Origin: Pseudovibrio zosterae | Lineage (GTDB): Bacteria; Pseudomonadota; Alphaproteobacteria; Rhizobiales; Stappiaceae | Assembly: GCF_033843645.1 (NCBI RefSeq) | Contig: NZ_JAWXVZ010000001.1 | Span: 186,001-250,000, forward strand | Direction: 5' to 3' | DNA length: 64,000 nt | Shown: in pieces, positions 52,243 to 61,990 of the stretch | Numbering within the stretch: position 1 is the stretch's first letter | Layout: each line of letters opens with the position of its first letter | Translations under genes and position numbers: made by a program | The notes under the pieces: generated by a model | Told to the model about the DNA's origin: nothing | Databases searched by the model: none | Seen by the model: only the letters and a program-made list of their open reading frames with translations

Positions 52243-52830
52243 TTATCCCGCTTCCGCTGTGGACACCAATCCTGGATCAATCCAGCCGATGTTGCCGTCA
52301 GCGCGGCGGAATACAACATTAACACCGCCATTGCCGGCGTTGCGGAACATAACCACTGGTGCTTCAGTCAGGTCGAGTTCCATCACTGCCATACCAACCG
52401 TCATGGTCTTTACCTTTGCGGAGGTCTCGGCGACTACAATTGGATTGTAATCCTCTGGAACCTCTTCTTCGCTTTCTGGGTCAGCCAGAACATACGAAGT
52501 TGCGTCAAAGATGCCCTTGTCGGCATGGGCGCCGTTTTTATGCGCTTTCAGCTTTCTGTTGTAGCGCCGCAGACGTTTTTCAATCCGTTCTGCCGCTATG
52601 TCAAAACTCTGTCGAGCATCCTGGCTTTCGCCCGAGACTTGCAGCACCACCCCTGTACTCAGGCTCAATGTGCACTCGGACCGGAAACCGGAACCCTCTC
52701 GCGAAATTGTCACATGACCTGAATATGCGCCCGGGTAATACTTCTCCAGCGCCTCTGCAATCCGGTTTTCGACGTGGGTGCGCGTTGCGTCACCAATGTC
52801 CACGTTTCTTCCCGAAATACGCAATGTCAT
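52243..52830 (-). CDS. hpf: Ribosome hibernation promoting factor, long form
   Basis: A 195-residue long HPF: N-terminal HPF/YfiA domain (ISGRNVDIGDATRTHVENRI, the basic RIEKRLRRYNRKLKAHK), and a C-terminal dimerisation domain from about 130 (VMFRNAGNGGVNVVFRRADG). It dimerises 70S ribosomes in the resting state. It lies between rpoN and ptsN, the conserved order. Confidence 0.94.
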   Translation of the reverse strand: MTLRISGRNVDIGDATRTHVENRIAEALEKYYPGAYSGHVTISREGSGFRSECTLSLSTGVVLQVSGESQDARQSFDIAAERIEKRLRRYNRKLKAHKNGAHADKGIFDATSYVLADPESEEEVPEDYNPIVVAETSAKVKTMTVGMAVMELDLTEAPVVMFRNAGNGGVNVVFRRADGNIGWIDPGLVSTAEAG

Positions 52831-53048
52831 GGGAACCTCATTTGTTAGGAACGACTCAAAGCGGCGAAAAGCAAATCCAATAACGGAAAACCTTCCGACA
52901 CTTACACAATGGACCAGCTAAAAACAAAGTGCCACCTTTTTCGAGCCATTCGGCTAACGGTGGCCTTCTAATCTGGGGGATAGGAAAAGTCAACCAAGCC
53001 CGCTAGTGGGCATTTTGTGCAAGCAAAGATTGCTTTGCCGCCAAAAAA

Positions 53049-54587
53049 CTAACTTTTCGCCTTCTTTTCCCGCCTGCGTTGCACAGAACTTGGGATTTTC
53101 ATCGCCTCGCGATATTTTGCCACTGTGCGCCGCGCAATATCCACACCGTCCTCTTTCAGCAGCTTCACCAGCGTATCGTCGGAGAGGATGGCCTTTGGAT
53201 CTTCGTTATCAATCAATTGCTTGATCTTGTAACGCACCGCTTCTCCAGAGAGCGCGTCGCCCCCTTCCGTGGCGTTGATGGAGGAGGAGAAAAAGTACTT
53301 CAGCTCGAAAATGCCGCGTGGTGTGGCGATGTACTTGTTTGAGGTCACACGGCTCACCGTGGACTCGTGCATGGAGATGGCGTCCGCGATCGTTTTAAGG
53401 TTCATGGGGCGCAAGTGCTGCACGCCATAGGTCAGGAACCCGTCCTGCTGGCGCACGATCTCAGAGGCCACCTTCAGGATCGTCTTGGCGCGTTGGTCCA
53501 GGCTCTTCACCAGCCAGTTCGCCGTCTGAATGCAGTCCGTGAAATACGCCAGATCACCGTCACTTTTGGCGGATGTACTGATTTCCGAATAATAGCTCTG
53601 GTTCACCAGCACCCGAGGCAAGGTTTCGGAGTTCAGCTCAACAACCCAGCCGCCGTCATTCCCAGGGCGCACAATGGCATCTGGCACCACAGGCTGCACG
53701 GCTTCACTGCCAAACGAAGACCCCGGCTTCGGGTTCAGAGCTTTGATCTCGTAGATCATCTCCGTCAGGTCTTCGTCGTCAACCTCGCAAAGGCGCTTCA
53801 GGCTAGCCATGTCATACTTGGCGAGAAGGTCGATGTTCTCGACAAGCTTTTCCATCGCCGGGTCAAAGCGATCTTTCTCGCGCAGCTGAATTGCAAGGCA
53901 TTCGTTCAGGGAGCGCGCAAAAACGCCGCTCGGCTCCAGCGCTTGCAGCGCCTTGATGATGCGGTCCAGATGCTCCGGTGCGATACCCAAACGTTCGGCC
54001 GTTTCCGCCTCATCGATGTAAAGGTAACCACTATCGTCCAGGCTATCGATCAGGTCCTTGGCGATCAGCTGATCGGCCGCAGAAGTGACCACAAGTGACA
54101 TCTGTTCAACCAGAAAATCCTTGAGAGACACGTCAGCAGCCACAAACGCTTCCAGATTGTAGTCGCCAGAAGAAATTGCGCCATTGGAAGGCGGTTGCCA
54201 CTGTTCGCCCTTTTGCACCGAAGGGTCCACGGTCTGCGGGGTGCCATTGTCATCGGGGAAGACGTTCTGCAAGTCCGCATCCATGCGGCTTGCGATTTCG
54301 CCGGGGCTGGTCTCCAGCTGGCTTTCCATCCAGTCGCCAGCGCCTTCGTCATCAGAGGGCGTTGAGGCGGCCTCGCCTGCGTCAAGGGAAGGGGCTTCGT
54401 TGCCCTCGCCGGAAGAAGGATACTCCTCCTCAGCCCGCTCTAAAAAGGGGTTGCTCTCCAGCTCATTTTCAACATAGGAAACAAGGTCCAGACTGGAGAG
54501 TTGCAGCAATTTGATAGCCTGCATCAGCTGGGGTGTCATCACCAGCTGCTGGCTTTGCCTTATCTCTAGCTTGGGTGTCAGGGCCAT
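53049..54587 (-). CDS. rpoN: RNA polymerase sigma-54 factor
   Basis: A 512-residue sigma-54. The N-terminal region I (LEIRQSQQLVMTPQLMQAIK), the acidic region II, the core-binding domain and the C-terminal RpoN box (ARRTVAKYRE) that reads the -24 element are intact. It serves nitrogen and other enhancer-driven promoters. I chose ATG 54587; the frame to 54626 is not typical. Region II is long and acidic. hpf follows downstream after 218 bp. Confidence 0.96.
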   Translation of the reverse strand: MALTPKLEIRQSQQLVMTPQLMQAIKLLQLSSLDLVSYVENELESNPFLERAEEEYPSSGEGNEAPSLDAGEAASTPSDDEGAGDWMESQLETSPGEIASRMDADLQNVFPDDNGTPQTVDPSVQKGEQWQPPSNGAISSGDYNLEAFVAADVSLKDFLVEQMSLVVTSAADQLIAKDLIDSLDDSGYLYIDEAETAERLGIAPEHLDRIIKALQALEPSGVFARSLNECLAIQLREKDRFDPAMEKLVENIDLLAKYDMASLKRLCEVDDEDLTEMIYEIKALNPKPGSSFGSEAVQPVVPDAIVRPGNDGGWVVELNSETLPRVLVNQSYYSEISTSAKSDGDLAYFTDCIQTANWLVKSLDQRAKTILKVASEIVRQQDGFLTYGVQHLRPMNLKTIADAISMHESTVSRVTSNKYIATPRGIFELKYFFSSSINATEGGDALSGEAVRYKIKQLIDNEDPKAILSDDTLVKLLKEDGVDIARRTVAKYREAMKIPSSVQRRREKKAKS

Positions 54588-54660
54588 GCTAAGTCGCGTC
54601 CTCTTGTTTCGCCGGCTATTTGGCACGAAACATGCTTAGCAATCTAGTCCATCTTTACGG

Positions 54661-55458
54661 CTAAAGCGTAAATTGTTCACCAAGATATAAACGGCGTACG
54701 TCAGGATCCGCTACAATTGTGTGAGGTTTGCCTTCGGTCAACACTTCACCAGCGGCGATGATGTAGGCCCGGTCAATCAGGCCCAGTGTTTCGCGCACGT
54801 TATGGTCGGTGATCAGAACGCCGATGCCGCGCTGGGTCAAATGGCGCACAAGCTGCTGAATGTCGCCAACCGCAATTGGGTCAATGCCTGCAAACGGCTC
54901 ATCAAGCAGCATGAAAGAGGGGCGACTGGCCAGAGCGCGGGCAATTTCCACGCGGCGTCGTTCACCGCCGGAAAGCGCAATACTTGGGGATTTGCGCAAA
55001 TGGGTCACGCCAAACTCTGCCAGCAGCGAGTCCAGTTCTTCCTCGCGCTTCTTGCGCTTTGGCTCCACCACTTCCAGCACCGCGCGAATGTTTTCTTCAA
55101 CGCTCAGTCCGCGGAAAATGGAGGCTTCCTGAGGCAGATAGCCAATGCCAAGGCGGGCGCGCTGGTACATGGGCAGCTTGGTGATGTCAAAGCCGTCCAG
55201 AGAGATCGTGCCGTGATCCGGGCGGATCAAGCCGGTGATCATGTAAAAGCAGGTGGTCTTGCCGGCACCGTTTGGCCCCAGCAGGCCAACGGCTTCGCCA
55301 CGGCGCACGTTCAGGCTCACGTGCTTCACCACCTGACGGCGGCGATAGCTCTTGCCAATGCCCTCTACCTCCAGCTTGGTGTTTTCTACCTCGCTGTTTA
55401 AAGGGACTGCGCTGAATGTCTGAGCCGGTTCGGCCCCTTGGTGGGAATGGGGTCTCAA
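54661..55458 (-). CDS. lptB: LPS export ABC transporter ATP-binding protein
   Basis: A 265-residue ATPase: P-loop GPNGAGKTTCFYMI, Q-loop LPQEASIF, signature LSGGERRRVEIARAL, Walker B FMLLDEPFAGIDPIA and the H-loop DHNVRETL. It powers LptFG in LPS extraction. The frame starts at TTG 55458; the N-terminal 28 residues are less conserved, and a start further in is possible. It lies between lptA and rpoN. Confidence 0.94.
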   Translation of the reverse strand: MRPHSHQGAEPAQTFSAVPLNSEVENTKLEVEGIGKSYRRRQVVKHVSLNVRRGEAVGLLGPNGAGKTTCFYMITGLIRPDHGTISLDGFDITKLPMYQRARLGIGYLPQEASIFRGLSVEENIRAVLEVVEPKRKKREEELDSLLAEFGVTHLRKSPSIALSGGERRRVEIARALASRPSFMLLDEPFAGIDPIAVGDIQQLVRHLTQRGIGVLITDHNVRETLGLIDRAYIIAAGEVLTEGKPHTIVADPDVRRLYLGEQFTL

Positions 55459-55482
55459 GTCGTTCTGCCCTTGGCCGTCCTG

Positions 55483-56034
55483 CTAGTTGTTGTTTTGAAG
55501 GCTGTTAGGCTGCAACAACATCTTCACGCGACCTGTGTTCTGTGAAACTAGGTCCACTTTACCGGTCTCAAGGTTAACGGTCAGCTTACTGCCAACAACA
55601 ACGTTGGGCCCTTGGCTCAGAACCACGCGCTCACCGGTCATCACCATCACGTTTTTCTCCATGTCGAAGTTGGCATCGTCGCCGGTTGCCGTCTGGTCCT
55701 TCGAGGAGATGAACACGCCGCCTGCTGCTTCAAGGCGTGAAATGGATTGCTGCAAGCCGCTTTCGCCCGAGGAGGCAAGCGAGCCGCCATAAAAAACTTT
55801 CAGGCGCTCGGTTTTCAGCGTGGCATCGCCTTGAGACACAACAACACTGCCGCTGAAGACGGCACTTTTCTGGTTGTCCTGCACCTCAAGGTTTTCCGCT
55901 TCAATCTGAATGGGCTCGTCGCTGTTCGCGCCAAAGCCTGCGAAAGCATCGTCAAAGGTTTGTGCGCCCACGCCAGTTGCTGCCAGCACTGGCAAGGCCA
56001 TCAAGATCCAAAGGGTCCGCAACCATGCTGTCAT
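55483..56034 (-). CDS. lptA: LPS transport periplasmic protein LptA
   Basis: A 183-residue periplasmic protein with a signal peptide (MTAWLRTLWILMALPVLAAT, cleavage near GAQ) and an OstA-like beta-jellyroll (PIQIEAENLEVQDNQKSAVF). It bridges LptC and LptD. Its start overlaps the lptC stop (4 bp), so the genes are coupled. Confidence 0.9.
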   Translation of the reverse strand: MTAWLRTLWILMALPVLAATGVGAQTFDDAFAGFGANSDEPIQIEAENLEVQDNQKSAVFSGSVVVSQGDATLKTERLKVFYGGSLASSGESGLQQSISRLEAAGGVFISSKDQTATGDDANFDMEKNVMVMTGERVVLSQGPNVVVGSKLTVNLETGKVDLVSQNTGRVKMLLQPNSLQNNN

Positions 56035-56699
56035 TGACTGTTCTCCAGTGATGACGGGTTAATCCGCAAGGAAACACCGTCGCTAAACCGCATGACGCCA
56101 CCGTTTTGATCGTAGTCCATGGAGCCTGCGTGAATGTAACCGCCTTCGGCCTGCACCGTTACCGAGCTGTTTGTGACAATCATTCCGGTCGTCATGTCGA
56201 TATCCAGATAGTCAAACTCGCCCGTGTATCCACCACTATAGGTAACGGTGATACCTTCTCTCAGCTTTAATGTCTCAACATCGGCATTGTAAGTGCCTTT
56301 TGTTGCTACAACCTCAGCATTTTCGTCTTTTCCAAGAACAATTTTGGCGCGGAGAGTTTCCAGGTCGATAATCTTCGGATTGGAGATGCGCTGGATCGCC
56401 TTGTCAGCCGATACGGAGTAGGAGCGCTCGCCATCACTACCCGTCAGATGCGGGTTGGACATCACAAGCCCGTCTACTGTGAGGCTGATGTCACCAAGGC
56501 CCATGCCTGCAAGAATGTTGCGCAGAATGACGGCACCAATGATGCCAGCAGCAATCAAGGTGCCGAGCGCTGGCAGCGTGAAGCGCAGAAACTTTACCAG
56601 TCGGGTGTGCCGCTTGGCAGCCCGTCTGGCAGCTTCCTGTTTCTTCTTCGCTTCATCGGACCAAACAAAGCCCCGAGGCGCCTGTGGAGCTGGTTGCAC
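56031..56699 (-). CDS. lptC: LPS export protein LptC
   Basis: A 222-residue bitopic protein with a basic N terminus (AKKKQEAARRAAKRHTR), one membrane segment (about 43-65) and a periplasmic jellyroll domain that takes LPS from LptB2FG and hands it to LptA. First gene of the lptC-lptA-lptB-rpoN-hpf-ptsN string; the RNase D gene lies upstream. Confidence 0.88.
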   Translation of the reverse strand: MQPAPQAPRGFVWSDEAKKKQEAARRAAKRHTRLVKFLRFTLPALGTLIAAGIIGAVILRNILAGMGLGDISLTVDGLVMSNPHLTGSDGERSYSVSADKAIQRISNPKIIDLETLRAKIVLGKDENAEVVATKGTYNADVETLKLREGITVTYSGGYTGEFDYLDIDMTTGMIVTNSSVTVQAEGGYIHAGSMDYDQNGGVMRFSDGVSLRINPSSLENSQ

Positions 56700-56890
56700 T
56701 GCACCGTCCTTGGTTGTTCTTGTTGTCTTTTAGTTCAATACGCCGACCATTTGAACGGCGTTCACATGGGCCGTCGCCCTGTCACTGACCAGGGGCTTTC
56801 ACCCTGCACAAACTAATGAGGAAGCAGCCCAAGTTCAATAAACAAGGTGGCGCCGCGCATTTTCACCTCCCAAAGCCGGTCATTGGCTTC

Positions 56891-57511
56891 TTAAGAGTGG
56901 GCAAAAATATCCGTTTCAGGCCATCCCGCCAGATCGAGTTTTGCCCGTGTCGGCAGAAACTTGAAGCACTCCAGCGCAATTTCGCGGCGTCCTTCGCGGT
57001 CCAGCATGAACTCAAGGCGCTCTTTAAGCTGGTGCAGGTGCAAAACGTCAGAGGCTGCGTAGGCCAGTTGCGCATCTGTCAGCTTTTCAGCAGCCCAGTC
57101 AGAGCTTTGCTGCTGCTTGGAGATGTCCACGCCGATAAGCTCTTTGGACAGGTCTTTCAGTCCATGACGATCTGTGTAGGTCCGTGTGAGCTTGGATGCG
57201 ATCTTGGTGCACCAAACCGGAGACACCTCAATGCCCAGATAAGCATAGAGTACAGCCACATCGAAGCGCGCAAAGTGGAAGATTTTCGGTTTGCTTGCAT
57301 CGGTGAACAGCTGCTTCAGCAATGGGGCATCGGTCTGACCACGGTCAATCTGTACCACATCTGCCGACCCATCACCGGGAGAGAGCTGTACAACGCAGAG
57401 GCGATCACGGTGCGGGTTCAAGCCCAGCGTTTCCGTGTCAACAGCAACGGCCTCCGCGCTCTCATAGTGCTGAAGTGAAGGAAGGTCATTCCGGTGGAAT
57501 CTGATTGTCAT
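56891..57511 (-). CDS. rnd: Ribonuclease D-type 3'-5' exonuclease (short form)
   Basis: A 206-residue DEDD-type exonuclease with VAVDTETLGLN (first Asp-Glu), FHFARFDVAVLY and the last motif YAASDVLHLHQL. The HRDC domains of E. coli RNase D are missing, which is usual in the alphaproteobacterial short form. It trims tRNA and other RNA 3' ends. The ATG 57511 begins after the gene-poor stretch; lptC follows downstream. Confidence 0.93.
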   Translation of the reverse strand: MTIRFHRNDLPSLQHYESAEAVAVDTETLGLNPHRDRLCVVQLSPGDGSADVVQIDRGQTDAPLLKQLFTDASKPKIFHFARFDVAVLYAYLGIEVSPVWCTKIASKLTRTYTDRHGLKDLSKELIGVDISKQQQSSDWAAEKLTDAQLAYAASDVLHLHQLKERLEFMLDREGRREIALECFKFLPTRAKLDLAGWPETDIFAHS

Positions 57512-57832
57512 GGCCGCATCTCAATTCGTCTGGCTTGATAGAGCGCGCAGGCGCTCATGGCATAAAGGCCTAGATGCCACCACCTGCCTGACCATGCAAA
57601 GCTTTTTTTGCACGCGCCGTGGCGCCCTCTCGCAGCTTGGCAAGAGCCAGGCTGTTAACCCTTGTGGCCAGCAAAGTGATCCAGAACCAAATAAAAGCGC
57701 TAAATTAAGGTAAGCACCGAAGGCGATCTGGTCGAAATCTGATTGGAAAAAGCGTTTAAGGCAAGCGCCTGATGCAACCGGATAGTTGCTCTAACTCTCT
57801 AAACTATTTTTGATTTTTTTTGAGAGAAAAGA
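57512..57832. other. Gene-poor stretch between rnd and tRNA-Leu
   Basis: About 320 bp. It should carry the rnd promoter. A small hairpin (GAGCGC/GCGCTC, about 57541-57556) lies in the likely rnd leader. An AT-rich tract near 57805-57830 lies just after the tRNA-Leu 3' end. No gene recognised. Confidence 0.4.
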
Positions 57833-57919
57833 TGGTGCCCAGGAGAGGACTCGAACCTCCACGCCCTTGCGAGCACTAGCACCTGAAGCTAGCGCGTCTA
57901 CCAATTCCGCCACCTGGGC
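57833..57919 (-). tRNA. tRNA-Leu (anticodon CAG)
   Basis: An 87-nt class II tRNA with encoded CCA. On the minus strand: acceptor GCCCAGG/CCTGGGC, D-arm TGGCGGAATTGGTAGACGC, anticodon loop TTCAGGT on the CTAGC/GCTAG stem giving CAG (reads CUG), a long variable arm, and T-arm GGTTCGAGTCC. Confidence 0.95.
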
Positions 57920-58125
57920 ACTTCCACGTTGCGCTCTCGTTTCCGCCAGCGCCGTGTCTGTGGAGGCGGTGTTTAAGGGTCATTAGGCGGGTTGTCAATC
58001 AGGCTTTTGTGAAGAAATTATTTTCATCCACAGACAGCCTTCACAGATGCCAGACGAGGGACTATTGAGGTCCATGGGAATACTGATCGTCTCAGATACG
58101 CATGTCCGTGCGAGGTAGGAAAAAG

Positions 58126-59106
58126 ATGGCTACGGCACTCAACGGAAAACTTGTTACGGTATTCGGAGGCTCCGGCTTTCTTGGGCGGCACATCATTCGC
58201 GCACTTGCGTTGCGCGGATACCGCGTGCGCGCCGCAGTTCGTCGGCCCGAAAACGCTGAACACCTGCAACCCCTTGGCGTTGTTGGTCAAATCATGCCGG
58301 TTCAGGCAAATATTCGCAATCGTGAATCAGTCGAAAACGCCATGCGTGGTTCAGATGCCGTGATCAATCTGGTCGGCATTTTGCACGAAAGCGGAAAGCA
58401 GACATTCGAGGCCATTCAAGCCTCAGGCGCAAAGAACATTGCCGATGCCTGTGCTGCGTTGGATATGAATCGCGTGATCCATGTGTCTGCAATTGGCGCA
58501 GATGCAAACAGCAAATCCGCCTATGCCCGGTCGAAAGCGGCTGGGGAAAATGCGTTCCGCGCCGCGGTGCCGGATACGATTATTTTCCGTCCCTCTGTGG
58601 TTTTTGGTCCGGAAGACGACTTTTTCAATCGCTTTGGGGCCATGTCCCGCATCGCACCAGCTCTGCCTCTCGTGGGCGGCGGCAAAACGAAATTCCAGCC
58701 CGTGTTTGTGGGTGATGTTGCTGAGGCGATTGCAAAGGCTGTTGAGGGTGAGGTTGCGCGAGGAACCACTTATGAACTTGGTGGACCGGAAGTGGCCAGC
58801 TTCCGTGAATGTTTGGAGCTGATGCTCAAGATCATTCGCCGTCGCCGCATGTTGGGGAGCTTGTCTTTCGGTCTGGCGCGCTTCAAGGCACGCTTCCTGC
58901 AGATTTTGCCAAACCCGCCGCTCACGGTGGATCAGGTCGAGTTGTTGCGCACGGACAATGTGGTCAGCGCACAAGCAATCGCCGAGGGTCGCACTTTGGA
59001 AGGGTTGGGCATCAATGCGCACAGCATGGAAGCCATCCTCCCAAGCTACATGGAACAGTACATGCCACACGGCCAGTACGACGCGCGTCGGCCAGTGCAG
59101 AACTGA
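58126..59106 (+). CDS. Complex I NDUFA9-like NAD(P)-binding epimerase-family protein
   Basis: A 326-residue short-chain-dehydrogenase-like protein with the N-terminal Rossmann motif VTVFGGSGFLGRHII, then VRAAVRRPENAEHL and a central IIFRPSVVFGPEDDFFNRF. It belongs to the group related to NDUFA9 of mitochondrial complex I; its bacterial function is not established. I chose ATG 58126 with AGGA upstream; ATG 58102 is in frame. It stands alone before a terminator. Confidence 0.85.
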   Translation: MATALNGKLVTVFGGSGFLGRHIIRALALRGYRVRAAVRRPENAEHLQPLGVVGQIMPVQANIRNRESVENAMRGSDAVINLVGILHESGKQTFEAIQASGAKNIADACAALDMNRVIHVSAIGADANSKSAYARSKAAGENAFRAAVPDTIIFRPSVVFGPEDDFFNRFGAMSRIAPALPLVGGGKTKFQPVFVGDVAEAIAKAVEGEVARGTTYELGGPEVASFRECLELMLKIIRRRRMLGSLSFGLARFKARFLQILPNPPLTVDQVELLRTDNVVSAQAIAEGRTLEGLGINAHSMEAILPSYMEQYMPHGQYDARRPVQN

Positions 59107-59127
59107 TCCTTAAAAAAACAACGCATA

Positions 59128-59160
59128 AAAAGGGCGGGTCCGTTTGGCCCGCCTTTTTTG
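59128..59160 (+). terminator. Terminator between the NDUFA9-like gene and uppP
   Basis: GGCGGG (59133-59138) pairs with CCCGCC (59148-59153) with a bulged T and an inner CC/GG pair, followed by TTTTTT. A run of A on the other side lets it serve the convergent uppP as well. Confidence 0.87.
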
Positions 59161-59177
59161 CGTTCTACCGATTGTGC

Positions 59178-59990
59178 TCAAAAAGCGTTTTGCAGGATGA
59201 GGCCGAACAGGCCCAGTCCTCCAACGCCGATACGCCACCAGCCGAACGGCGCAAACCCGTGTTTGCTCACGAAGTCAAGGAAGGTGCGCACCACAAAGTA
59301 ACCGGCGATGAATGAGGCTACAAAGCCAATGCCGATGATGGTTGCATTGTCCACGGTGATCAGATCGCGGTTCTTGAAGAGATCGTAGGCAAACGCGCCG
59401 GTCATGGTTGGCATGGCAAGGAAGAAGGAGAACTCCGCAGCCGAGCGCTTGTCGGTTCCCATCAAGAGCGAACCAACAATGGTCGCGCCGCTGCGCGAAA
59501 CGCCGGGTATCATCGCCACGCACTGACACAGGCCAATCTTCAGACAAAGCCCTAACGGATACTCGGTAATCTCACGGTACTTCACCTCAAGAGGCATCTT
59601 GTCCACCAACAGCATGATGATGCCGCCAAAGATGAGCGTGACGCAGACAAGCACCGGTGTTTCGAACAGCACTTGTTTGATGAACCCATGGGCGAGGACG
59701 CCAATAAACACGGCGGGCAGAAAGGCAATGACAATCCCGGTGACAAAGTGCCTGGAGCGCGGATCTGTTGGGATCGTGGACGCAAGTTGCCACAATCTTT
59801 TGAAATAAACCGACAGGATAGCAAGGATGGCGCCGAGCTGGATTAGCACTTCGAACATCCGCCCTTCGCTTTCAAACCCGATAAAGTGCCCCACTAGAAG
59901 CAGGTGACCCGTAGAGGAGACGGGCAAAAATTCTGTGAGTCCCTCGATGATCCCAAGGATCAGCGCACCGATGATGGTCTCAGTTGTCAT
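59178..59990 (-). CDS. uppP: Undecaprenyl-diphosphate phosphatase
   Basis: A 270-residue integral membrane protein of the BacA/UppP family with the motifs GLTEFLPVSSTGH and IPGVSRSGATI and about eight membrane segments. It recycles the lipid carrier for peptidoglycan and gives bacitracin resistance. ATG 59990 has GGAGAAG upstream. Divergent from the glutathione-transferase gene. Confidence 0.95.
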   Translation of the reverse strand: MTTETIIGALILGIIEGLTEFLPVSSTGHLLLVGHFIGFESEGRMFEVLIQLGAILAILSVYFKRLWQLASTIPTDPRSRHFVTGIVIAFLPAVFIGVLAHGFIKQVLFETPVLVCVTLIFGGIIMLLVDKMPLEVKYREITEYPLGLCLKIGLCQCVAMIPGVSRSGATIVGSLLMGTDKRSAAEFSFFLAMPTMTGAFAYDLFKNRDLITVDNATIIGIGFVASFIAGYFVVRTFLDFVSKHGFAPFGWWRIGVGGLGLFGLILQNAF

Positions 59991-60141
59991 TGATAGATTC
60001 TTCTCCAGATAAACACTTCTCGGCAGGCACGGAGTTGTCCCCCGCTAATTTTCGGGATCGATGGCTAAGATAAACACATAAGGAAGAAAATTCGGTTAAA
60101 GCAGATTTAACTGGTTAACGGTTTGCCCCGAAAAGAAACCC

Positions 60142-60834
60142 ATGCTGAAGCTATACCACCATCCATTTTGCCCCCACTCCCGCGCCGTTCGTCTTGCGCT
60201 GGGCGAGTACGGGGTCCAGTTTGAGTGCACCACGGAATACCCTTGGGTTCGACGTCAAGAGTTTTTGATGTTGAATCCGGCGGGAACGATCCCGGTGCTA
60301 CATGAAAATGATGGCGGTCCTGTGTGTGGCACGACGGTTATCCTCGAATATCTGGATGAGACGCGCGGCTATTCAAAACCGGACCGCCGCCTGCTTCCAG
60401 ACCATCCGGTCAAGCGCGCGGAAGTGCGCCGTCTGGTCGATTGGTTTTTGAACAAGTTTCACGTCGAGGTGCTGGGCTATCTGGTCCATGAGCGCATCTA
60501 CAAGCAGGAAATGGCCCCGAAATACGGCGGTGGCCAGCCGGATTCTGCCATTCTTCGTGTTGCCCGCACCAACATGGGGCACCATCTGCAATACATCGGC
60601 TACCTTGCTGCCACGCGAAAATGGCTGGCTGGCGATGAGCTGAGTTTTGCTGATTTGGCGGCAGCCGCTATGCTGTCCACGGCAGATTATCTTGGCGAGG
60701 TGCCATGGGCACGGGACGAGAACACAAAAAGCTGGTACGCACGGGTGAAATCCCGGCCAAGCTTCCGTCCGCTCTTGAGCGACAAGATGCTCGGCATGCC
60801 GCCATCGGCGACCTACGCCGATTTGGACTTCTGA
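60142..60834 (+). CDS. Glutathione S-transferase family protein
   Basis: A 230-residue protein: N-terminal thioredoxin-like domain (LYHHPFCPHSRAVRLALGEY, NPAGTIPVL) and a helical C-terminal domain (KWLAGDELSFADLAAAAMLS). The catalytic residue could be the Cys of FCPHS or a nearby Ser. The substrate is unknown. It lies 19 bp before queG, a conserved alphaproteobacterial pair. Confidence 0.9.
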   Translation: MLKLYHHPFCPHSRAVRLALGEYGVQFECTTEYPWVRRQEFLMLNPAGTIPVLHENDGGPVCGTTVILEYLDETRGYSKPDRRLLPDHPVKRAEVRRLVDWFLNKFHVEVLGYLVHERIYKQEMAPKYGGGQPDSAILRVARTNMGHHLQYIGYLAATRKWLAGDELSFADLAAAAMLSTADYLGEVPWARDENTKSWYARVKSRPSFRPLLSDKMLGMPPSATYADLDF

Positions 60835-60853
60835 CCCATCAACGGACACGACC

Positions 60854-61990
60854 ATGCTGACAGACCGGCAATTGAATCGGGTAAAAGCCGATCTCATCAG
60901 CCGTGCCAAAGCGCTGGGCTTTTCCGAAGTGCGCATCACCCGGCCGGATTCCATTCCGCTGGCACCGGAGCGGCTGCGCAGCTTCATTGAGGCTGGGTAT
61001 CACGCATCCATGGACTGGATGCCTGAAACAGAAGAACGACGGTCAGATCCGCGCGCGTTGTGGCCTGAGGTGAACAGCGTCATCATGCTCGCCATGAACT
61101 ACGGCCCGGAGGAGAACCCCCTTTATCTCCTTGAGAAGCCGGAGAAGGCGGCCATCTCCGTTTACGCGCGCAACCGCGACTATCACGACATCATCAAGGG
61201 CAAGCTTAAGGAGCTGGCTAGTTTGGTGGTGTCCCGTGGGGGCGGCGATGTGAAGGTGTTCGTGGACACGGCCCCTGTCATGGAAAAACCGCTGGCGCAT
61301 GCCGCCGGCCTTGGTTGGCAGGGCAAGCACACCAATCTGGTGTCGCGCGAGCTTGGCTCCTGGTTCTTCCTCGGCTCAATCTTCTCCACCTTGGAGCTTC
61401 CTGCCGACGAGGCGGAGGTCGATCATTGCGGCCGCTGTCGGCGCTGCTTGGATGCCTGTCCGACCAATGCCTTCCCAAGCCCTTACAAGATCGACGCCAA
61501 CCGCTGCATTTCCTATCTCACCATCGAACATCATGGCCCCATTCCCCATGAGTTTCGAAAGCCAATGGCCAACCGCATATACGGCTGTGATGACTGTCTT
61601 GGCGTGTGTCCTTGGAACAAGTTTGCACAGGAAGCCTCAGAGGCAAAGCTGCAAGCCCGAGAGGATCTGAAGGAACCGGAGATCAGAGAGCTCCTCCAGT
61701 TGGACGATCCCACCTTCCGCAAATTCTTCAGTGGCTCACCAATCAAGCGCATCGGCCGGGATCGCTTTATCCGCAACACGCTGATTGCTGCGGGCAACTC
61801 TGGCCAAGCCGAGTTGCTGGAACTCGTTGTGGGCCTGCTGGAAGATCCGGCACCGGTTGTGCGCGGCGCAGCGGTTTGGGCGCTGGGCCAGCTGGCGCAA
61901 AGCGCTCAGGTTGCCGCTCTCAAGGAGCGGCATGTCCCTCAAGAGCCGGATGAAACAGTGCTGGAAGAGTGGGCGCAGCTCACACCGTAA
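60854..61990 (+). CDS. queG: Epoxyqueuosine reductase
   Basis: A 378-residue enzyme of tRNA queuosine synthesis. Two 4Fe-4S motifs are visible, CGRCRRCLDACPTNAF and CDDCLGVCPWNKF, with the cobalamin-binding part before them and a HEAT-like tail (PAPVVRGAAVWALGQL). It reduces epoxyqueuosine to queuosine in the tRNA wobble position. Its 3' end overlaps rppH tail to tail by 11 bp. Confidence 0.95.
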   Translation: MLTDRQLNRVKADLISRAKALGFSEVRITRPDSIPLAPERLRSFIEAGYHASMDWMPETEERRSDPRALWPEVNSVIMLAMNYGPEENPLYLLEKPEKAAISVYARNRDYHDIIKGKLKELASLVVSRGGGDVKVFVDTAPVMEKPLAHAAGLGWQGKHTNLVSRELGSWFFLGSIFSTLELPADEAEVDHCGRCRRCLDACPTNAFPSPYKIDANRCISYLTIEHHGPIPHEFRKPMANRIYGCDDCLGVCPWNKFAQEASEAKLQAREDLKEPEIRELLQLDDPTFRKFFSGSPIKRIGRDRFIRNTLIAAGNSGQAELLELVVGLLEDPAPVVRGAAVWALGQLAQSAQVAALKERHVPQEPDETVLEEWAQLTP